The notes under the pieces were generated by a model. The model had not been told where the DNA came from. It did not search any database and saw only the letters and a list, made by a program, of their open reading frames with translations. 64,000 nucleotides of DNA from positions 76,760 to 140,759 of the forward strand of contig NZ_LKEG01000041.1 of assembly GCF_001645105.1 (NCBI RefSeq). The letters are read 5' to 3'. This document shows, piece by piece, positions 47,618 to 57,287 of the stretch; within the stretch, counting starts at the first letter, position 1; each line of letters begins with the position of its first letter. The position numbers were made by a program, and so were the translations under genes. The DNA is from Pseudomonas marginalis. GTDB lineage: Bacteria > Pseudomonadota > Gammaproteobacteria > Pseudomonadales > Pseudomonadaceae.

Positions 47618-50275
47618 TTACGCAAGGCTCTTGCTGACCACCTCAAACACATCACTCGACAACTCGCCGGACGCCAGAATGCGCTCCAGTTCCGCCTTCA
47701 TCAGCGCCTGACGCGCGCTGTCGTATTTGCGCCAGCGGGTCAGCGGCGCCAACTGGCGCGAGGCGATTTGCGGATTGAAGCTGTTCAACTGGATCACCAG
47801 GTCCGCCAGGAAGCGGTAGCCCGAGCCATCCGCCGCATGGAAGTTGATCAGGTTCTGCCCGGCAAATGCGCCGATCAATGCGCGCACCTTGTTCGGGTTC
47901 TTCAGGGTGAACGCCGGGTGCTCCATCAACGCCTTGACGCGCTCCAGCCCACCCGGCAACGTGCTGCCGGCCTGCACGCTGAACCACTGGTCCATGACCA
48001 ATGGGTTGTCCTTGAAGTTTTCGGCAAACACCGCCAATGCCTGGGCCTTCTGCGCTTCGAACGGCGAATTCACCAACACCGCCAGCGCGGTCAGGCGCTC
48101 GGTCATGTTGTCGCTGGTGTCGAACTGTTCCAGTGTCGCCGCCAACACGTCCGGCTTGCCGCTGAGCATCAGGTAAGACAACGCGATGTTCTGCAAGGCG
48201 CGCCGGGCAAAGTGCTCAGCCGCCGCCACGTACGGCGTTTGCTTGGACAGCGCGCGATTGGCCTGGTAACGCAACCACAGCGGTTCATGCAGGTTGTCCG
48301 CCAGTTGCTTGCGGGCAAACTCACGGGCCGCATGGATGGCGTCCACATCCGCCACTTCGCTGATTTCAGTCAGGTAGGCTTCACCCGGCAGCGACAGCAT
48401 TTCCGCCACCATCGCCTGGTCCAGACGCTCGTCGCTCAGCACACTGCGCAACGCAGTGATCAAGCGCTGATCCATCTTCAAGGCCTGGCCTTGTTGATGC
48501 TGGGCAACCAGTTCCTGCAACACCTGTACCGACAACTGCTGGCCGGCATCCCAGCGGTTGAAACCGTCGCTGTCGTGCTGCATCAGGAACATCAGTTGGT
48601 CACGGCTGTACGGGAAGCTCAGCTTCACCGGCGCCGAGAAACCGCGCAGCAGCGAAGGCAACGGCTGCTCCGGGATATCAACGAAGGTGAAGGTCTGCTC
48701 GGCCTCGGTCACCGAAATCACCCGTGAGGTGGCACCCGCAGTCGCCTCGCCGGCCAGGCGCAAGGCAATACCTGCGCCCTGACCGTCCAGCAAGCCCAGC
48801 TCCACCGGGATCACGAACGGCAGTTTTTCCACCTTGTCCGTGGTTTCCGGGCAGCTCTGGCGAAAGGTCAGGCTGTAGGTCTTGGCCGCGGCGTCGTAAG
48901 ACTCGCTCACCGCCAGGCGCGGCGTACCGGCCTGGCTGTACCAGCGCTTGAACTGGCTCAGGTCGGCGCCGTTCGCGTCTTCCATGGCCTTGATGAAGTC
49001 GTCGCAGGTCACGGCCTGGCCGTCATGGCGTTCAAAGTACAGGTCGCTGCCTTTGCGGAAGCCTTCGGCGCCGAGCAAGGTGTGGATCATGCCGACCACT
49101 TCCGAGCCCTTTTCGTACACCGTCAGGGTGTAGAAGTTGGAGATCTCGATAAAGCTGTCCGGGCGCACCGCGTGGGCCATCGGGCCGGCGTCTTCGGCGA
49201 ACTGGTGGGTACGCAGGTACGCCACATCCTGGATACGCTTGACCGTGGCCGAGTTCATGTCGGCCGAGAAGCCCGAATCACGGAACACGGTGAAGCCTTC
49301 CTTGAGCGACAGCTGGAACCAGTCGCGACAGGTCACGCGGTTGCCCGACCAGTTGTGGAAGTATTCGTGGGCAACGATCGCCTCGACCCGCTGGTGCGCG
49401 GCGTCGGTGGCGGTTTCGGCGCGGGCCAGCACGGCGCTGGAGTTGAAGATGTTGAGGCCCTTGTTCTCCATGGCGCCCATGTTGAAGTCGTTCACGGCGA
49501 CGATCATGAAGATGTCGAGGTCGTACTCGCGGCCATAGGTTTCTTCGTCCCAGCGCATCGATTTCTTGAGGCTGGTCATCGCGTGCTGGCACTTGTCGAT
49601 GTTTTCCGGCTCGACGTAGATGCGCAGCGCCACTTCACGGTCCGTCATGGTGGTGAAGGTGTCTTCGACACACCACAGGTCACCGGCCACCAGCGCGAAC
49701 AGGTAGGCAGGCTTCTTGAACGGGTCTTCCCAGGTCGCCCAATGACGGCCGTCTTCGCCGGGACCGCTGGCGATCGGGTTGCCGTTGGACAGCAGGATCG
49801 GGTAGCGATGTTGCTCGGCGATCACCGTGGTGGTGAACGTGCTCATCACGTCCGGGCGGTCGAGGTAGTAGGTGATCTTGCGGAAGCCTTCGGCCTCGCA
49901 CTGGGTGCAGAACATGCTGCCGGATTTGTACAGGCCTTCCAGGGCCGTGTTGGTTTCCGGGTGGATTTTTACCGTGGTATCGAGGGTAAAAGTCTCGCTC
50001 TTGGGATGCACCGTCAGGTGACTGTCGGTCAGTTGATAATCATCGGCCGTCAGTTCCTGATCGGCCAGGTTGACACTCAACAGCTCCAGTTGCTGGCCGT
50101 CCAGCACCAGCGGCGGCAAACCGGCACCGCGCTCAGGGTTGCGGCGCATCACCAGTTGCGCGTGGACCAGGCTGTGGTCCTCGAACAACTCGAAGGTCAG
50201 GTGCGTCTCGTCGATCAGGTAGTCCGGCGCCTGATAGTCCTTCAGGTAAATCATCTTCGGTTGTTCGGTGCGCAT
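47618..50275 (-). CDS. pepN: Aminopeptidase N (M1 family)
   Basis: An 885-aa zinc aminopeptidase, the usual length for proteobacterial PepN. Start ATG 50275 (MRTEQPKMIYLKDYQ) with AAGGA 8 bases upstream; three residues of the longest frame are dropped. The exopeptidase motif GAMENKGLNIFN and zinc motif HEYFHNWSGNRV (HExxH, with a Glu 19 residues later in SLKEGFTVFRD) are present. It removes N-terminal residues from peptides in the cytosol. It is the last gene of a run of minus-strand genes reaching back to nadK, 13 bp after the DUF2797 gene. Confidence 0.96.
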   Translation of the reverse strand: MRTEQPKMIYLKDYQAPDYLIDETHLTFELFEDHSLVHAQLVMRRNPERGAGLPPLVLDGQQLELLSVNLADQELTADDYQLTDSHLTVHPKSETFTLDTTVKIHPETNTALEGLYKSGSMFCTQCEAEGFRKITYYLDRPDVMSTFTTTVIAEQHRYPILLSNGNPIASGPGEDGRHWATWEDPFKKPAYLFALVAGDLWCVEDTFTTMTDREVALRIYVEPENIDKCQHAMTSLKKSMRWDEETYGREYDLDIFMIVAVNDFNMGAMENKGLNIFNSSAVLARAETATDAAHQRVEAIVAHEYFHNWSGNRVTCRDWFQLSLKEGFTVFRDSGFSADMNSATVKRIQDVAYLRTHQFAEDAGPMAHAVRPDSFIEISNFYTLTVYEKGSEVVGMIHTLLGAEGFRKGSDLYFERHDGQAVTCDDFIKAMEDANGADLSQFKRWYSQAGTPRLAVSESYDAAAKTYSLTFRQSCPETTDKVEKLPFVIPVELGLLDGQGAGIALRLAGEATAGATSRVISVTEAEQTFTFVDIPEQPLPSLLRGFSAPVKLSFPYSRDQLMFLMQHDSDGFNRWDAGQQLSVQVLQELVAQHQQGQALKMDQRLITALRSVLSDERLDQAMVAEMLSLPGEAYLTEISEVADVDAIHAAREFARKQLADNLHEPLWLRYQANRALSKQTPYVAAAEHFARRALQNIALSYLMLSGKPDVLAATLEQFDTSDNMTERLTALAVLVNSPFEAQKAQALAVFAENFKDNPLVMDQWFSVQAGSTLPGGLERVKALMEHPAFTLKNPNKVRALIGAFAGQNLINFHAADGSGYRFLADLVIQLNSFNPQIASRQLAPLTRWRKYDSARQALMKAELERILASGELSSDVFEVVSKSLA

Positions 50276-50288
50276 GGGTGGCATCCTT

Positions 50289-51119
50289 CTACTGATGCAC
50301 GGCGAGCTGGTAGGCCGTGTACTTACGAATATTGATAACGCCGGTGTCGAAGATCAGGTATTGGCCCTTGATCCCCAGCAGCGTGCCTTCGGCTATCGGG
50401 TTCTTGTCCAGGTTGAAGCTGACGATCTTGGTCGGGTACTGCTCGACCGGATAACGGATTTCGATCGGTTCAATGTCGGCAATCGTTTGGATGGCCTGCA
50501 AGCCAAAGCGTTCCTGCAGACTCACCAGGCCTTCGGCGCAGGAGGCGAACAGATCGTCACGCACCTGCTTGAGGTCGACCGATTGCGCATCGCCCTTGAG
50601 CAGTGCACGCCAGTTGGTCTTGTCGGCCACCTGGCTGCGGAACAGGTCCTCGACGAAGCCCGATTGCTGGCGGGTGGCCACGCGCATGATCGGCAACGCC
50701 TGGCTCGCCCCCTGGTCCAGCCAGCGCGTCGGCAACTGGGTGGCGCGGGTAATGCCGACCTTGATCCCCGACGAATTCGCCAGGTACACCACATGGTCGG
50801 TCATGCAGAATTTTTCGCCCCAGCCTGGATCGCGGCAGGTGCCGGCGTCGTAATGGCAACGCTCGGGGCTCATGATGCACAGGTCACACTGGGCCAGCTT
50901 GGTCATGCACGGGTAGCAATAGCCCTGGCTGAAGCTGGTCTTGGTCTTGCGGCCGCAATGGCTGCAATGAATGGCGCCGAGGTATTCCAGGCGCACGTGA
51001 GTGCCGATCAACGGGTTGACCGGCACCTCCGTATCGCCGAGGCGAAACGCGTATTGAACGGTCGGCTCACCGAGTTGCACCGACATCTTGCTGACTGCAC
51101 CGCGACCAATTTCAATCAA
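50289..51119 (-). CDS. DUF2797 protein with cysteine-rich zinc-ribbon-like region
   Basis: A 276-aa protein. The start is tentatively TTG at 51119, which overlaps the yeaC stop (TTGA) and gives an MIEIGRGAVSKM N-terminus; an ATG at 51086 is the alternative. The centre has many Cys/His pairs (CSHCGRKTKTSFSQGYCYPC, then CDLCIMSPERCHYDAGTC), suggesting zinc binding. It is followed by a GIY-YIG-like strand (HVVYLANSSGIKVGITRATQ), which hints at a nuclease-related fold. Function unproven. Confidence 0.82.
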   Translation of the reverse strand: MIEIGRGAVSKMSVQLGEPTVQYAFRLGDTEVPVNPLIGTHVRLEYLGAIHCSHCGRKTKTSFSQGYCYPCMTKLAQCDLCIMSPERCHYDAGTCRDPGWGEKFCMTDHVVYLANSSGIKVGITRATQLPTRWLDQGASQALPIMRVATRQQSGFVEDLFRSQVADKTNWRALLKGDAQSVDLKQVRDDLFASCAEGLVSLQERFGLQAIQTIADIEPIEIRYPVEQYPTKIVSFNLDKNPIAEGTLLGIKGQYLIFDTGVINIRKYTAYQLAVHQ

Positions 51120-51376
51120 TGGATCGCATCCGACTTGAACAGGATGTTCGGCACGGTGGTCGATTTCGACTGGCATTCCTGCGGGCCCATGTAACCGGTG
51201 CGCTGCTCTTCCGGCAGGTTCTGGAGTTCCCAGGCGATCATCGCCTGCAACGACAGCTCGCGCTGCTCGGCGGTGAGCTTGCGGCCATCGGACCACTTGC
51301 CGATTTCCACGGCGAGCTTGAGGCTCTCGTAGATGTCCGGGGTGATGTTTTCGATCATTTCAGCAAAAGATGACAT
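51116..51376 (-). CDS. YeaC family protein (DUF1315)
   Basis: An 86-aa protein: MSSFAEMIENITPDIYESLK, then WSDGRKLTAEQRELSLQAMI, the DUF1315 signature. No known activity. It lies 50 bp downstream of the TPR gene and overlaps the DUF2797 start by 4 bases, so the two are probably co-translated. GAGGCTGTTCAC precedes the ATG. Confidence 0.88.
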   Translation of the reverse strand: MSSFAEMIENITPDIYESLKLAVEIGKWSDGRKLTAEQRELSLQAMIAWELQNLPEEQRTGYMGPQECQSKSTTVPNILFKSDAIH

Positions 51377-51426
51377 GTGAACAGCCTCTGAGGTTCAGCG
51401 AGTACAGGGTTGACGGGCCCGGCCCG

Positions 51427-52350
51427 TCAGAATTCCTTGGAGAGCTTGACCTGTACAAGCTCTTTGTCCAGCAAGCGCCGGAAGATCTGCGGCGCCGCGA
51501 AGGTGTAGGCGGCAAACGCCAGCCACAGCCAGTTGACCATCTCCGCCACTTGCGGATAGCCCTGGTCCGTCAGCGTAATCACTACGACACGGTAGACCAC
51601 GAACATGCACAGCAGCAGGATGATGGCGCGGGTGGCGCTGCGCTCGTTCATCCAGCTATTGAAACGCCACCAGGTGCCGAGGAACACATTGCTGCGTGCC
51701 TTGACTGCCGTGAGCAGGTGCAGCGCGGCGACGTTGGTAGCGTTCTCCTGCAAGGCCCAGATCGCGTGGTCGCGGGCGCCATTGATGTCCCCTTCACGCA
51801 ACAACAGGTGACCGAGCACCACCACCGCTGCCGCATTCGCCGGGTCAGCCTGCAAGGCCTGGCGGGCGAACTGGTACGCCTGGTCCCACTGGCTGCTAGC
51901 ACGGTGGAACTGCGCCAGGGCCACCAGGTTGGCGGGGTCGTCGGGGCCCAGTTGCAAGGCTTTTTCCAGCGGCTCGCGGCTCTGCGCCAGGCGTCCGGTA
52001 AGCTGGTACAACTCGGCCTGGCAACGGTAATACGCCGGGTTCAGCGGTTCCATGTCCAGCAGTTGGCTCACGTGTTCCTGGGCCAGCTTGAACTTGCGCA
52101 AGGCAATCGCTACTTGCGCGGCGGCATAGTGGGACAGCGGCAGCTGCGCGTCGGCGGCCAGGGCCAGTTGCACTTCGCGCTTGGCGGCATGCACGCGGCG
52201 CATGTTCATCAAGCAGATCGCCAGCAAGGCATGCGCCTCGGCGGAATGCGGATCGCTGGCCAGCAGTTGGCGCAGTGCGTCGATGGCGCCGTCATTGTGG
52301 TCAGCCTGCAGGCGCTGGTAGGCCAGTTGCAGCAGATAGTCGGTATTCAT
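51427..52350 (-). CDS. TPR protein with C-terminal membrane segments
   Basis: A 307-aa protein from ATG 52350 (MNTDYLLQLAYQRLQADHND), overlapping the upstream membrane-protein stop (TGATG). Residues ~1-215 are about six tetratricopeptide repeats (for example PAYYRCQAELYQLTGRLAQS, then PANLVALAQFHRASSQWDQA). Two hydrophobic segments follow (ATRAIILLLCMFVVYRVVVI, then MVNWLWLAFAAYTFAAPQIF). It looks like a membrane-anchored scaffold partner of the AAA+ ATPase two genes upstream. Confidence 0.8.
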   Translation of the reverse strand: MNTDYLLQLAYQRLQADHNDGAIDALRQLLASDPHSAEAHALLAICLMNMRRVHAAKREVQLALAADAQLPLSHYAAAQVAIALRKFKLAQEHVSQLLDMEPLNPAYYRCQAELYQLTGRLAQSREPLEKALQLGPDDPANLVALAQFHRASSQWDQAYQFARQALQADPANAAAVVVLGHLLLREGDINGARDHAIWALQENATNVAALHLLTAVKARSNVFLGTWWRFNSWMNERSATRAIILLLCMFVVYRVVVITLTDQGYPQVAEMVNWLWLAFAAYTFAAPQIFRRLLDKELVQVKLSKEF

Positions 52351-52835
52351 CAGCTCACCACCAGGTACCACAGGGTGTACGGCAGCCATTTGACGACCAT
52401 GCCTTTGAGCACGAAGCCACCAATCAACGCCAAGGGAAAACCAAAGCGGCTCAGCTCGCCGCCGTAGTACTGGTAAATCTCGATGGTCGCGTTTTGCTGC
52501 ATATACAGCAGGTAACCCAGGGTGAGTTTCCACACCACCAGCACCAGCAACGCGTATTGGATTTGCGCCTGGGTTTGCAGATAACCGGCACCCACCAGTT
52601 GCAGCAATACAAAACCGATCACGAGGCTGCCCAGCAGTGCCACGCCGGCCAGCACCCATTCGCGCACCCGGGTCGGGCTGCCGACGGCGATGGAGTTGAA
52701 CACAAACCACGGCAAGCCCAGCCAGGCACCGCCCAGCATCAGGCCCAGCAGCGGCCAGAACGGCGAGACCGCCCACTTGGCCAAGGCGCCGGGGCGCGGT
52801 TCATCTTCGATGCGATACCCACCGTACTGCGCCAT
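52350..52835 (-). CDS. Small integral membrane protein between the AAA+ and TPR genes
   Basis: A 161-aa protein with four hydrophobic segments (WPLLGLMLGGAWLGLPWFVF near residue 30, VLAGVALLGSLVIGFVLLQL, then ALLVLVVWKLTLGYLLYM, and FPLALIGGFVLKGMVV). No family recognised. It shares one base with the AAA+ gene stop upstream and overlaps the TPR start downstream, so the three are tightly coupled. Function unknown; presumably acts with its neighbours at the inner membrane. Confidence 0.75.
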   Translation of the reverse strand: MAQYGGYRIEDEPRPGALAKWAVSPFWPLLGLMLGGAWLGLPWFVFNSIAVGSPTRVREWVLAGVALLGSLVIGFVLLQLVGAGYLQTQAQIQYALLVLVVWKLTLGYLLYMQQNATIEIYQYYGGELSRFGFPLALIGGFVLKGMVVKWLPYTLWYLVVS

Positions 52836-54184
52836 CAGCGACCCTTCCCGTGTTTGTCGAGGAAGGCGAGCACTTCGTCGTACTGGTTGCCTTCATTGGC
52901 ATACCGCGCGTAGTTACGCGCCGTGGTCAGCCATTCCAGGGTGGTGGCGCGCACTTCTTTCAAGGCGTGCTTGAAATGCCGATCACAGATCGACTGCTCG
53001 GCGCCACTCTCGATGGACGCTTCAATGGCCTCGTCGGCAGCGGTTTCCACCAGCTCGCTGAGGTCGGCGCCGGAGAAGCCCGAGGTGTTCTTGGCCAGGA
53101 AGGCAAAGTCGATGTCGTCGGCCATGGGGCGGCCTTTCATCATCGCCTTGAGCATCGCCTCCCGCGCCGGGCGATCCGGTGGCGGCACAAACAGTACGCG
53201 GTCAAACCGGCCGGGGCGGCGGAATGCCGAGTCGACCGACCACGGCACGTTGGTCGCGGCAAGGATCAGTACGCCGTGGTTGTCATTGGTAAAACCGTCC
53301 ATCTCGGAGAGGAACTGGCTCACCAGCTTGGACGAGGTCGACTCGCGGGTATTGGCGCGTTTGCCACCGAGCGCTTCAACCTCGTCGAAAAACATCACCG
53401 CCGGCGCCTGGGCCCGCGCCTGCTCGAACAGCGCGTGCAACTTGCGTTCGGACTCGCCGATGTACATATCCAGCACATCGGAAATCGCCACGTTGAAAAA
53501 CGTCGCCTTGCATTCCCCCGCCGTCGCGCGGGCCAGCATGGTCTTGCCGCAGCCCGGCGGGCCGTACAGCAGCACCCCGCCGCCGACTTTCTTGCGAAAG
53601 CGCTGGAACAGGCCCGGTTTCTGGTACGGCAGGATGATCTTTTTATGGATGGTCTTTTTCAGCTCATCCAGACCGCCGATATCATCGAAGGTCAGGGTTT
53701 CGTTTTCCGGCACCAGCAGGCGCACGACTTCGCTCTGGTCGGTGTCGTCATTGGAGATCACGCGCAGCCGCGGGCGGCCCTCGGCGCCTGGGAAGTCCAC
53801 CACCGAAACATTCAGGCGGCGCCACAGTGCCATGTCTTCCAGGGCGGGGTTGGCGTCCACCGCTGCGCGGTATTCCACCTGGGCTTCCTTGAGGCGCTCC
53901 AGTGCCGCCAAGGCACGGGCCTTGAGCAGGCGCGCAGCGGGGTCTGCACCTTCGATCAAGGGCAACGCCTTCTGCGCTTGCCCATCGGCCAGCAACAGTT
54001 GCGCCGCCGCCAGCTTCAAGGCTGCGGCCTCTGGCCATTGCTCAAGGTCGGCCGGCAACAGCTTCAACCCGCGCGCGTGTTCGCCACGCTCAAGGCTGGC
54101 GCCCAGCAACAGGGTCAGCAGTGCGACGTTGCCGGGGGCAGCGGACAGCGCGGCCTCCAGCTGGTCGAACGTCGAATCATCCAT
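52835..54184 (-). CDS. AAA+ ATPase (Vps4/spastin-like) with N-terminal TPR
   Basis: A 449-aa protein. The N-terminal ~120 residues are TPR-like helices. The AAA+ domain has Walker A GPPGCGKT (208-215), Walker B VMFFDEVEA (~263-271), sensor-1 LILAATNVP and the arginine-finger block FRRPGRFDRVLF. The order is that of classical AAA (FtsH/Vps4/Cdc48-like) proteins, but there is no protease or membrane segment in the chain. Its partners are a four-segment membrane protein and a TPR membrane protein encoded just downstream. Substrate unknown; a membrane-linked unfoldase or disassembly role is a reasonable inference. Confidence 0.85.
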   Translation of the reverse strand: MDDSTFDQLEAALSAAPGNVALLTLLLGASLERGEHARGLKLLPADLEQWPEAAALKLAAAQLLLADGQAQKALPLIEGADPAARLLKARALAALERLKEAQVEYRAAVDANPALEDMALWRRLNVSVVDFPGAEGRPRLRVISNDDTDQSEVVRLLVPENETLTFDDIGGLDELKKTIHKKIILPYQKPGLFQRFRKKVGGGVLLYGPPGCGKTMLARATAGECKATFFNVAISDVLDMYIGESERKLHALFEQARAQAPAVMFFDEVEALGGKRANTRESTSSKLVSQFLSEMDGFTNDNHGVLILAATNVPWSVDSAFRRPGRFDRVLFVPPPDRPAREAMLKAMMKGRPMADDIDFAFLAKNTSGFSGADLSELVETAADEAIEASIESGAEQSICDRHFKHALKEVRATTLEWLTTARNYARYANEGNQYDEVLAFLDKHGKGR

Positions 54185-54223
54185 GGAGGTTCCTCAAAAG
54201 TGCGGTTGCGGTGCGCAGGAGGC

Positions 54224-55195
54224 TCATGTGAGCACCTCCGGCCGCTCGACATCGACCCACACGAACTTGCGCGGGTCGAGACGGGTTTCCTGGTCCAGGC
54301 GGTACGCCACCAGCTTGCCGTACAGCACCGCGCTGTAGTCCAGGCAGGCCAGGTTGTCGCGGATCGGCGCCGGCTTGCCGCTGCGCCAGTAATGCCCGAC
54401 GAACAGCAAGGGCTCGTCGACGCCATAGCGCAGCAGGGAATTCTTTTCGGTGGACGACAACGGCGTACGCGCCACCGGCTCCGGCAAGGCGTCGGGCTGG
54501 AACACGATGTCGCCATAGGTTTTCGGGTCGTCTTCCCAGAACTTGGTGCGGAAGAACGAACGCGTCAGACCGTCGCCACCGGTCAGCGTGAGGCCATCCG
54601 GCAGGCGCATATCGGTGCCGCGCAGCAGGCGGTCGAAGGCGTTGCAGGCAAAACTGCCCGGCACGGCGGCGGCCTGCAGGAAGTGCTGGTCGATGCAGCC
54701 GTCGGGGAAGGTCGCGCGCAGCGGCTGGATAAAGCCCTCGTCCCAGCACGCGTGCACCACGCGGAAACGCCCGGCGTCGACAAACAGCGGCATGTCATAG
54801 AACCAGCCGAGGAAGTCGTGCCAATCGTCCGGGTGGTGTTCGAACTGGGTCAGGGTTTCCTGGATCAACCGCGCATGCCGTGGGCTGTGCTCGCGCACAA
54901 ACTGCTTGCCACTGCCTGGCGGCGCCGGTGTGCTCCAACCCAAGGCGTTGAATTCGTGGTTGCCCATGATGCACAGCGCCTGGCCGGCCTCAGCCATGTC
55001 GTGGACGATATGCAGCGCCTCGCGGATGCGTGGGCCACGGTCGATGATATCGCCGAGGAACACCGCCATGCGCGACGGATGGCGCCAGGTGCCGCCCTGC
55101 TTGTGGTAGCCCAGCCGGTCGAGCAAATGCTCAAGGGTATGGGCGCAACCGTGCACGTCACCAATCAGGTCGTAGCTACGCGCGGGATCGAGCAT
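54224..55195 (-). CDS. Metallophosphatase (calcineurin-like)
   Basis: A 323-aa enzyme from ATG 55195 (MLDPARSYDLIGDVHG), overlapping the nadK stop (TGATG). Metal motifs GDVHGCAHTL, GDIIDRGP and GNHEFN are intact, placing it with the PrpE/ApaH-like phosphoesterases. A C-terminal region carries LFVGHYWRSGKPAP. It is tightly linked to nadK, perhaps acting on nucleotide substrates; the substrate is unknown. Confidence 0.88.
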   Translation of the reverse strand: MLDPARSYDLIGDVHGCAHTLEHLLDRLGYHKQGGTWRHPSRMAVFLGDIIDRGPRIREALHIVHDMAEAGQALCIMGNHEFNALGWSTPAPPGSGKQFVREHSPRHARLIQETLTQFEHHPDDWHDFLGWFYDMPLFVDAGRFRVVHACWDEGFIQPLRATFPDGCIDQHFLQAAAVPGSFACNAFDRLLRGTDMRLPDGLTLTGGDGLTRSFFRTKFWEDDPKTYGDIVFQPDALPEPVARTPLSSTEKNSLLRYGVDEPLLFVGHYWRSGKPAPIRDNLACLDYSAVLYGKLVAYRLDQETRLDPRKFVWVDVERPEVLT

Positions 55196-56085
55196 CAGTC
55201 GCCTCCACCCCCCAAGCGGCTGCCCCAGCCCAGCTTGGTGCGGCACACTTCGTAATAGTTGTGGTCCAGCGGATGGATCAACCGCAACTTCTGTGCCTTC
55301 TTGCTCACGGTGATGGTGTCACCGGGGGCGCAGGTAAAATGGTTCTGCCCGTCGCAGGAGACTTGCGGGTAGATCTGCATGTCTTTGGACACCACGATTT
55401 TCAGCTCACTGTTCCCGTCGACCACAATCGGCCGGCTCGACAACATATGGGGATACATCGGCACGATCACAATGGCATCCAGCTTGGGATGCATGATCGG
55501 GCCACCCGCCGAGAGCGCGTAGGCCGTAGAGCCGGTGGGCGTGGCGACGATCAGGCCGTCGGCCTTCTGGCTGCACACGAACTGGCCGTCGATATACAGC
55601 TCGAACTCGATCATCCGCGTCGATTTGCCGGGGTGCAGCACCACGTCATTCAAGGCGTCGCCCTGGCCGATGGCCTCGCCGTGACGGCGCACTTCAGCTT
55701 GCAGCAGGAAGCGGTTCTCCACCAGGTAATGGCCGTCGAGCACCTTGGCCACTTCGACTTCCAGCTCATCCGGGCGGATGTCGGTGAGGAAACCCAGGCT
55801 GCCCCGGTTGATCCCCAGCACCGGCACATTGTGCCGCGCCAGCGCGCGAGCGGCGCCCAACAGGCTGCCGTCGCCGCCGACCACGATGACCATGTCGCAG
55901 ACTTCACCGAGCATCTTGCGCGACGAGGTCTGCAGGCCGTGGCCCGGCAGGATTTCAGCGATGGTGTCTTCAAGGATCACATGCAGGTGGCGTTCCAGCA
56001 GGAATTTTTTCAGCCGGCGGACGGTGTCCAGCACCTGGGTACTGCCCAGGCGACCGATAATTCCGATATTGCGAAATTGCTCCAT
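55195..56085 (-). CDS. nadK: NAD kinase
   Basis: A 296-aa enzyme that phosphorylates NAD to NADP. The GGDGSLLGAAR motif near residue 70 and LNDVVLHPG near residue 145 are characteristic, followed by DGLIVATPTGSTAYALSAGGP. Length and order are typical. It heads a minus-strand run that continues through the metallophosphatase and AAA+ genes, and it is divergent from the DUF1853 gene. Confidence 0.95.
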   Translation of the reverse strand: MEQFRNIGIIGRLGSTQVLDTVRRLKKFLLERHLHVILEDTIAEILPGHGLQTSSRKMLGEVCDMVIVVGGDGSLLGAARALARHNVPVLGINRGSLGFLTDIRPDELEVEVAKVLDGHYLVENRFLLQAEVRRHGEAIGQGDALNDVVLHPGKSTRMIEFELYIDGQFVCSQKADGLIVATPTGSTAYALSAGGPIMHPKLDAIVIVPMYPHMLSSRPIVVDGNSELKIVVSKDMQIYPQVSCDGQNHFTCAPGDTITVSKKAQKLRLIHPLDHNYYEVCRTKLGWGSRLGGGGD

Positions 56086-56231
56086 GGGGCTCCTGCGGGA
56101 TGTGGGGTGCGGCGAAAAAAGAACGATTATGGGCGAAAGGCCGCGTCAGGCAAAATCCTTTGTCGCCGTGAAGCCTTGATGACAATGGTTCTCGGCCCCC
56201 TGCACCCTCGTTAAAAGGCTATGCTCGGACC

Positions 56232-57179
56232 ATGACTGTGTTCCCGGATCTGCACAACCTGCCCCGCCAGCTGCGCCACCCCGAAGTGCGCGACCTGGCG
56301 TGGGTGATGCTTGCCCCGCCGATGCTCGCACAGACGCCGTGGCCGCAGCGCCACCCGCTGACCGGCAGCGACTGGGTGCAAGCGCCGCATCGGCTCGAAC
56401 ACTGGCTGCGACAATTGGACCAGGACAGCAGCGCCCTGCAGCAATGGCTGAACCTGTCACGCACCCGGCGCCTGGGCCTGTATTACGAACGCCTGTGGCA
56501 GTTCGCCGTGCACCATGCGCCGGGCGTGGAACTGTTGGCGGCCAACCTGCCGATCCGCCGCGCCGGGCATACCCTCGGCGAGCTGGACATGCTGCTGCGC
56601 GACCGTGATGGCGTGCATCACCTGGAACTGGCGATCAAACTCTATCTCGGGCCGCAAGACGGCAACGGCCAGGACGCCGCGCAATGGCTGGGTCCGGGCT
56701 GCCATGACCGACTGGACCGCAAGCTCGCGCATCTGGCCCAGCATCAACTGCCGATTTCAGCGCGGGCGGAAAGCCGTGAGGCGCTGGAAGCGCTGGACAT
56801 CCAACAATTCGACGCGCACTTGTGGCTGGGCGGTTATCTGCTGTATCCCTGGCCTGGCCAAGCCCAGGCGCCCGTTGGCGCCCATCCCCAGCATTTGCGT
56901 GGGCGTTGGCTACATCAGCGTGATTGGCAGGCATTTGTCAGCGCCAGCGCACCGGGCTACTGGCAACCCCTGCCCCGGCATGCGTGGTTGGCGCCGGCGC
57001 ATTACGCGGCGGATGAGGTGTGGAGTGAAGCGCGGATGCAGGGCTGGCTGGCCGACCTGGACCCGATGGCACCGGCGCAGTTGCTGGTGCGGCTGGTGCA
57101 GGTGGGTGAGGATTGGGAGGAAGCTGAGCGGTTATTCCTGGTGGCGGATCTTTGGCCGAATGTGCCGGGGGCTGGCTGA
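56232..57179 (+). CDS. DUF1853 family protein
   Basis: A 315-aa protein beginning [20 protein letters not shown]. The block [30 protein letters not shown] followed by [26 protein letters not shown] resembles a restriction-endonuclease-like (PD-(D/E)xK) core, which is how DUF1853 is sometimes viewed: ELDMLL and ELAIKLYL supply the D and ExK residues. No cellular role is established. Divergent from nadK. Confidence 0.85.
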   Translation: MTVFPDLHNLPRQLRHPEVRDLAWVMLAPPMLAQTPWPQRHPLTGSDWVQAPHRLEHWLRQLDQDSSALQQWLNLSRTRRLGLYYERLWQFAVHHAPGVELLAANLPIRRAGHTLGELDMLLRDRDGVHHLELAIKLYLGPQDGNGQDAAQWLGPGCHDRLDRKLAHLAQHQLPISARAESREALEALDIQQFDAHLWLGGYLLYPWPGQAQAPVGAHPQHLRGRWLHQRDWQAFVSASAPGYWQPLPRHAWLAPAHYAADEVWSEARMQGWLADLDPMAPAQLLVRLVQVGEDWEEAERLFLVADLWPNVPGAG

Positions 57180-57205
57180 GTTTTTGTAGTGAGTTTCAGG
57201 GCCTC

Positions 57206-57271
57206 ATCGGGGGCAAGCCCCCTCCCACAGGTGAGCACATTTCTTCTGTGGGAGGCGGCTTGCACCCCGAT
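57206..57271. repeat. REPIN (paired REP palindromes)
   Basis: ATCGGGGGCAAGCCCCCTCC (from 57206) and its imperfect inverted partner ending CTTGCACCCCGAT (57271) bracket a 15-bp spacer. It lies between convergent DUF1853 and chlD genes. Confidence 0.82.
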
Positions 57272-57287
57272 AGCGGTTGCCCAGGCA

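Noticed and set aside
52850..55255. Long plus-strand open frames (801 and 471 codons) over the AAA+, metallophosphatase and neighbouring genes
   Set aside because: They run antisense to genes with clear motifs and consist of low-complexity residues (H, G, A, R) typical of high-GC shadow frames.
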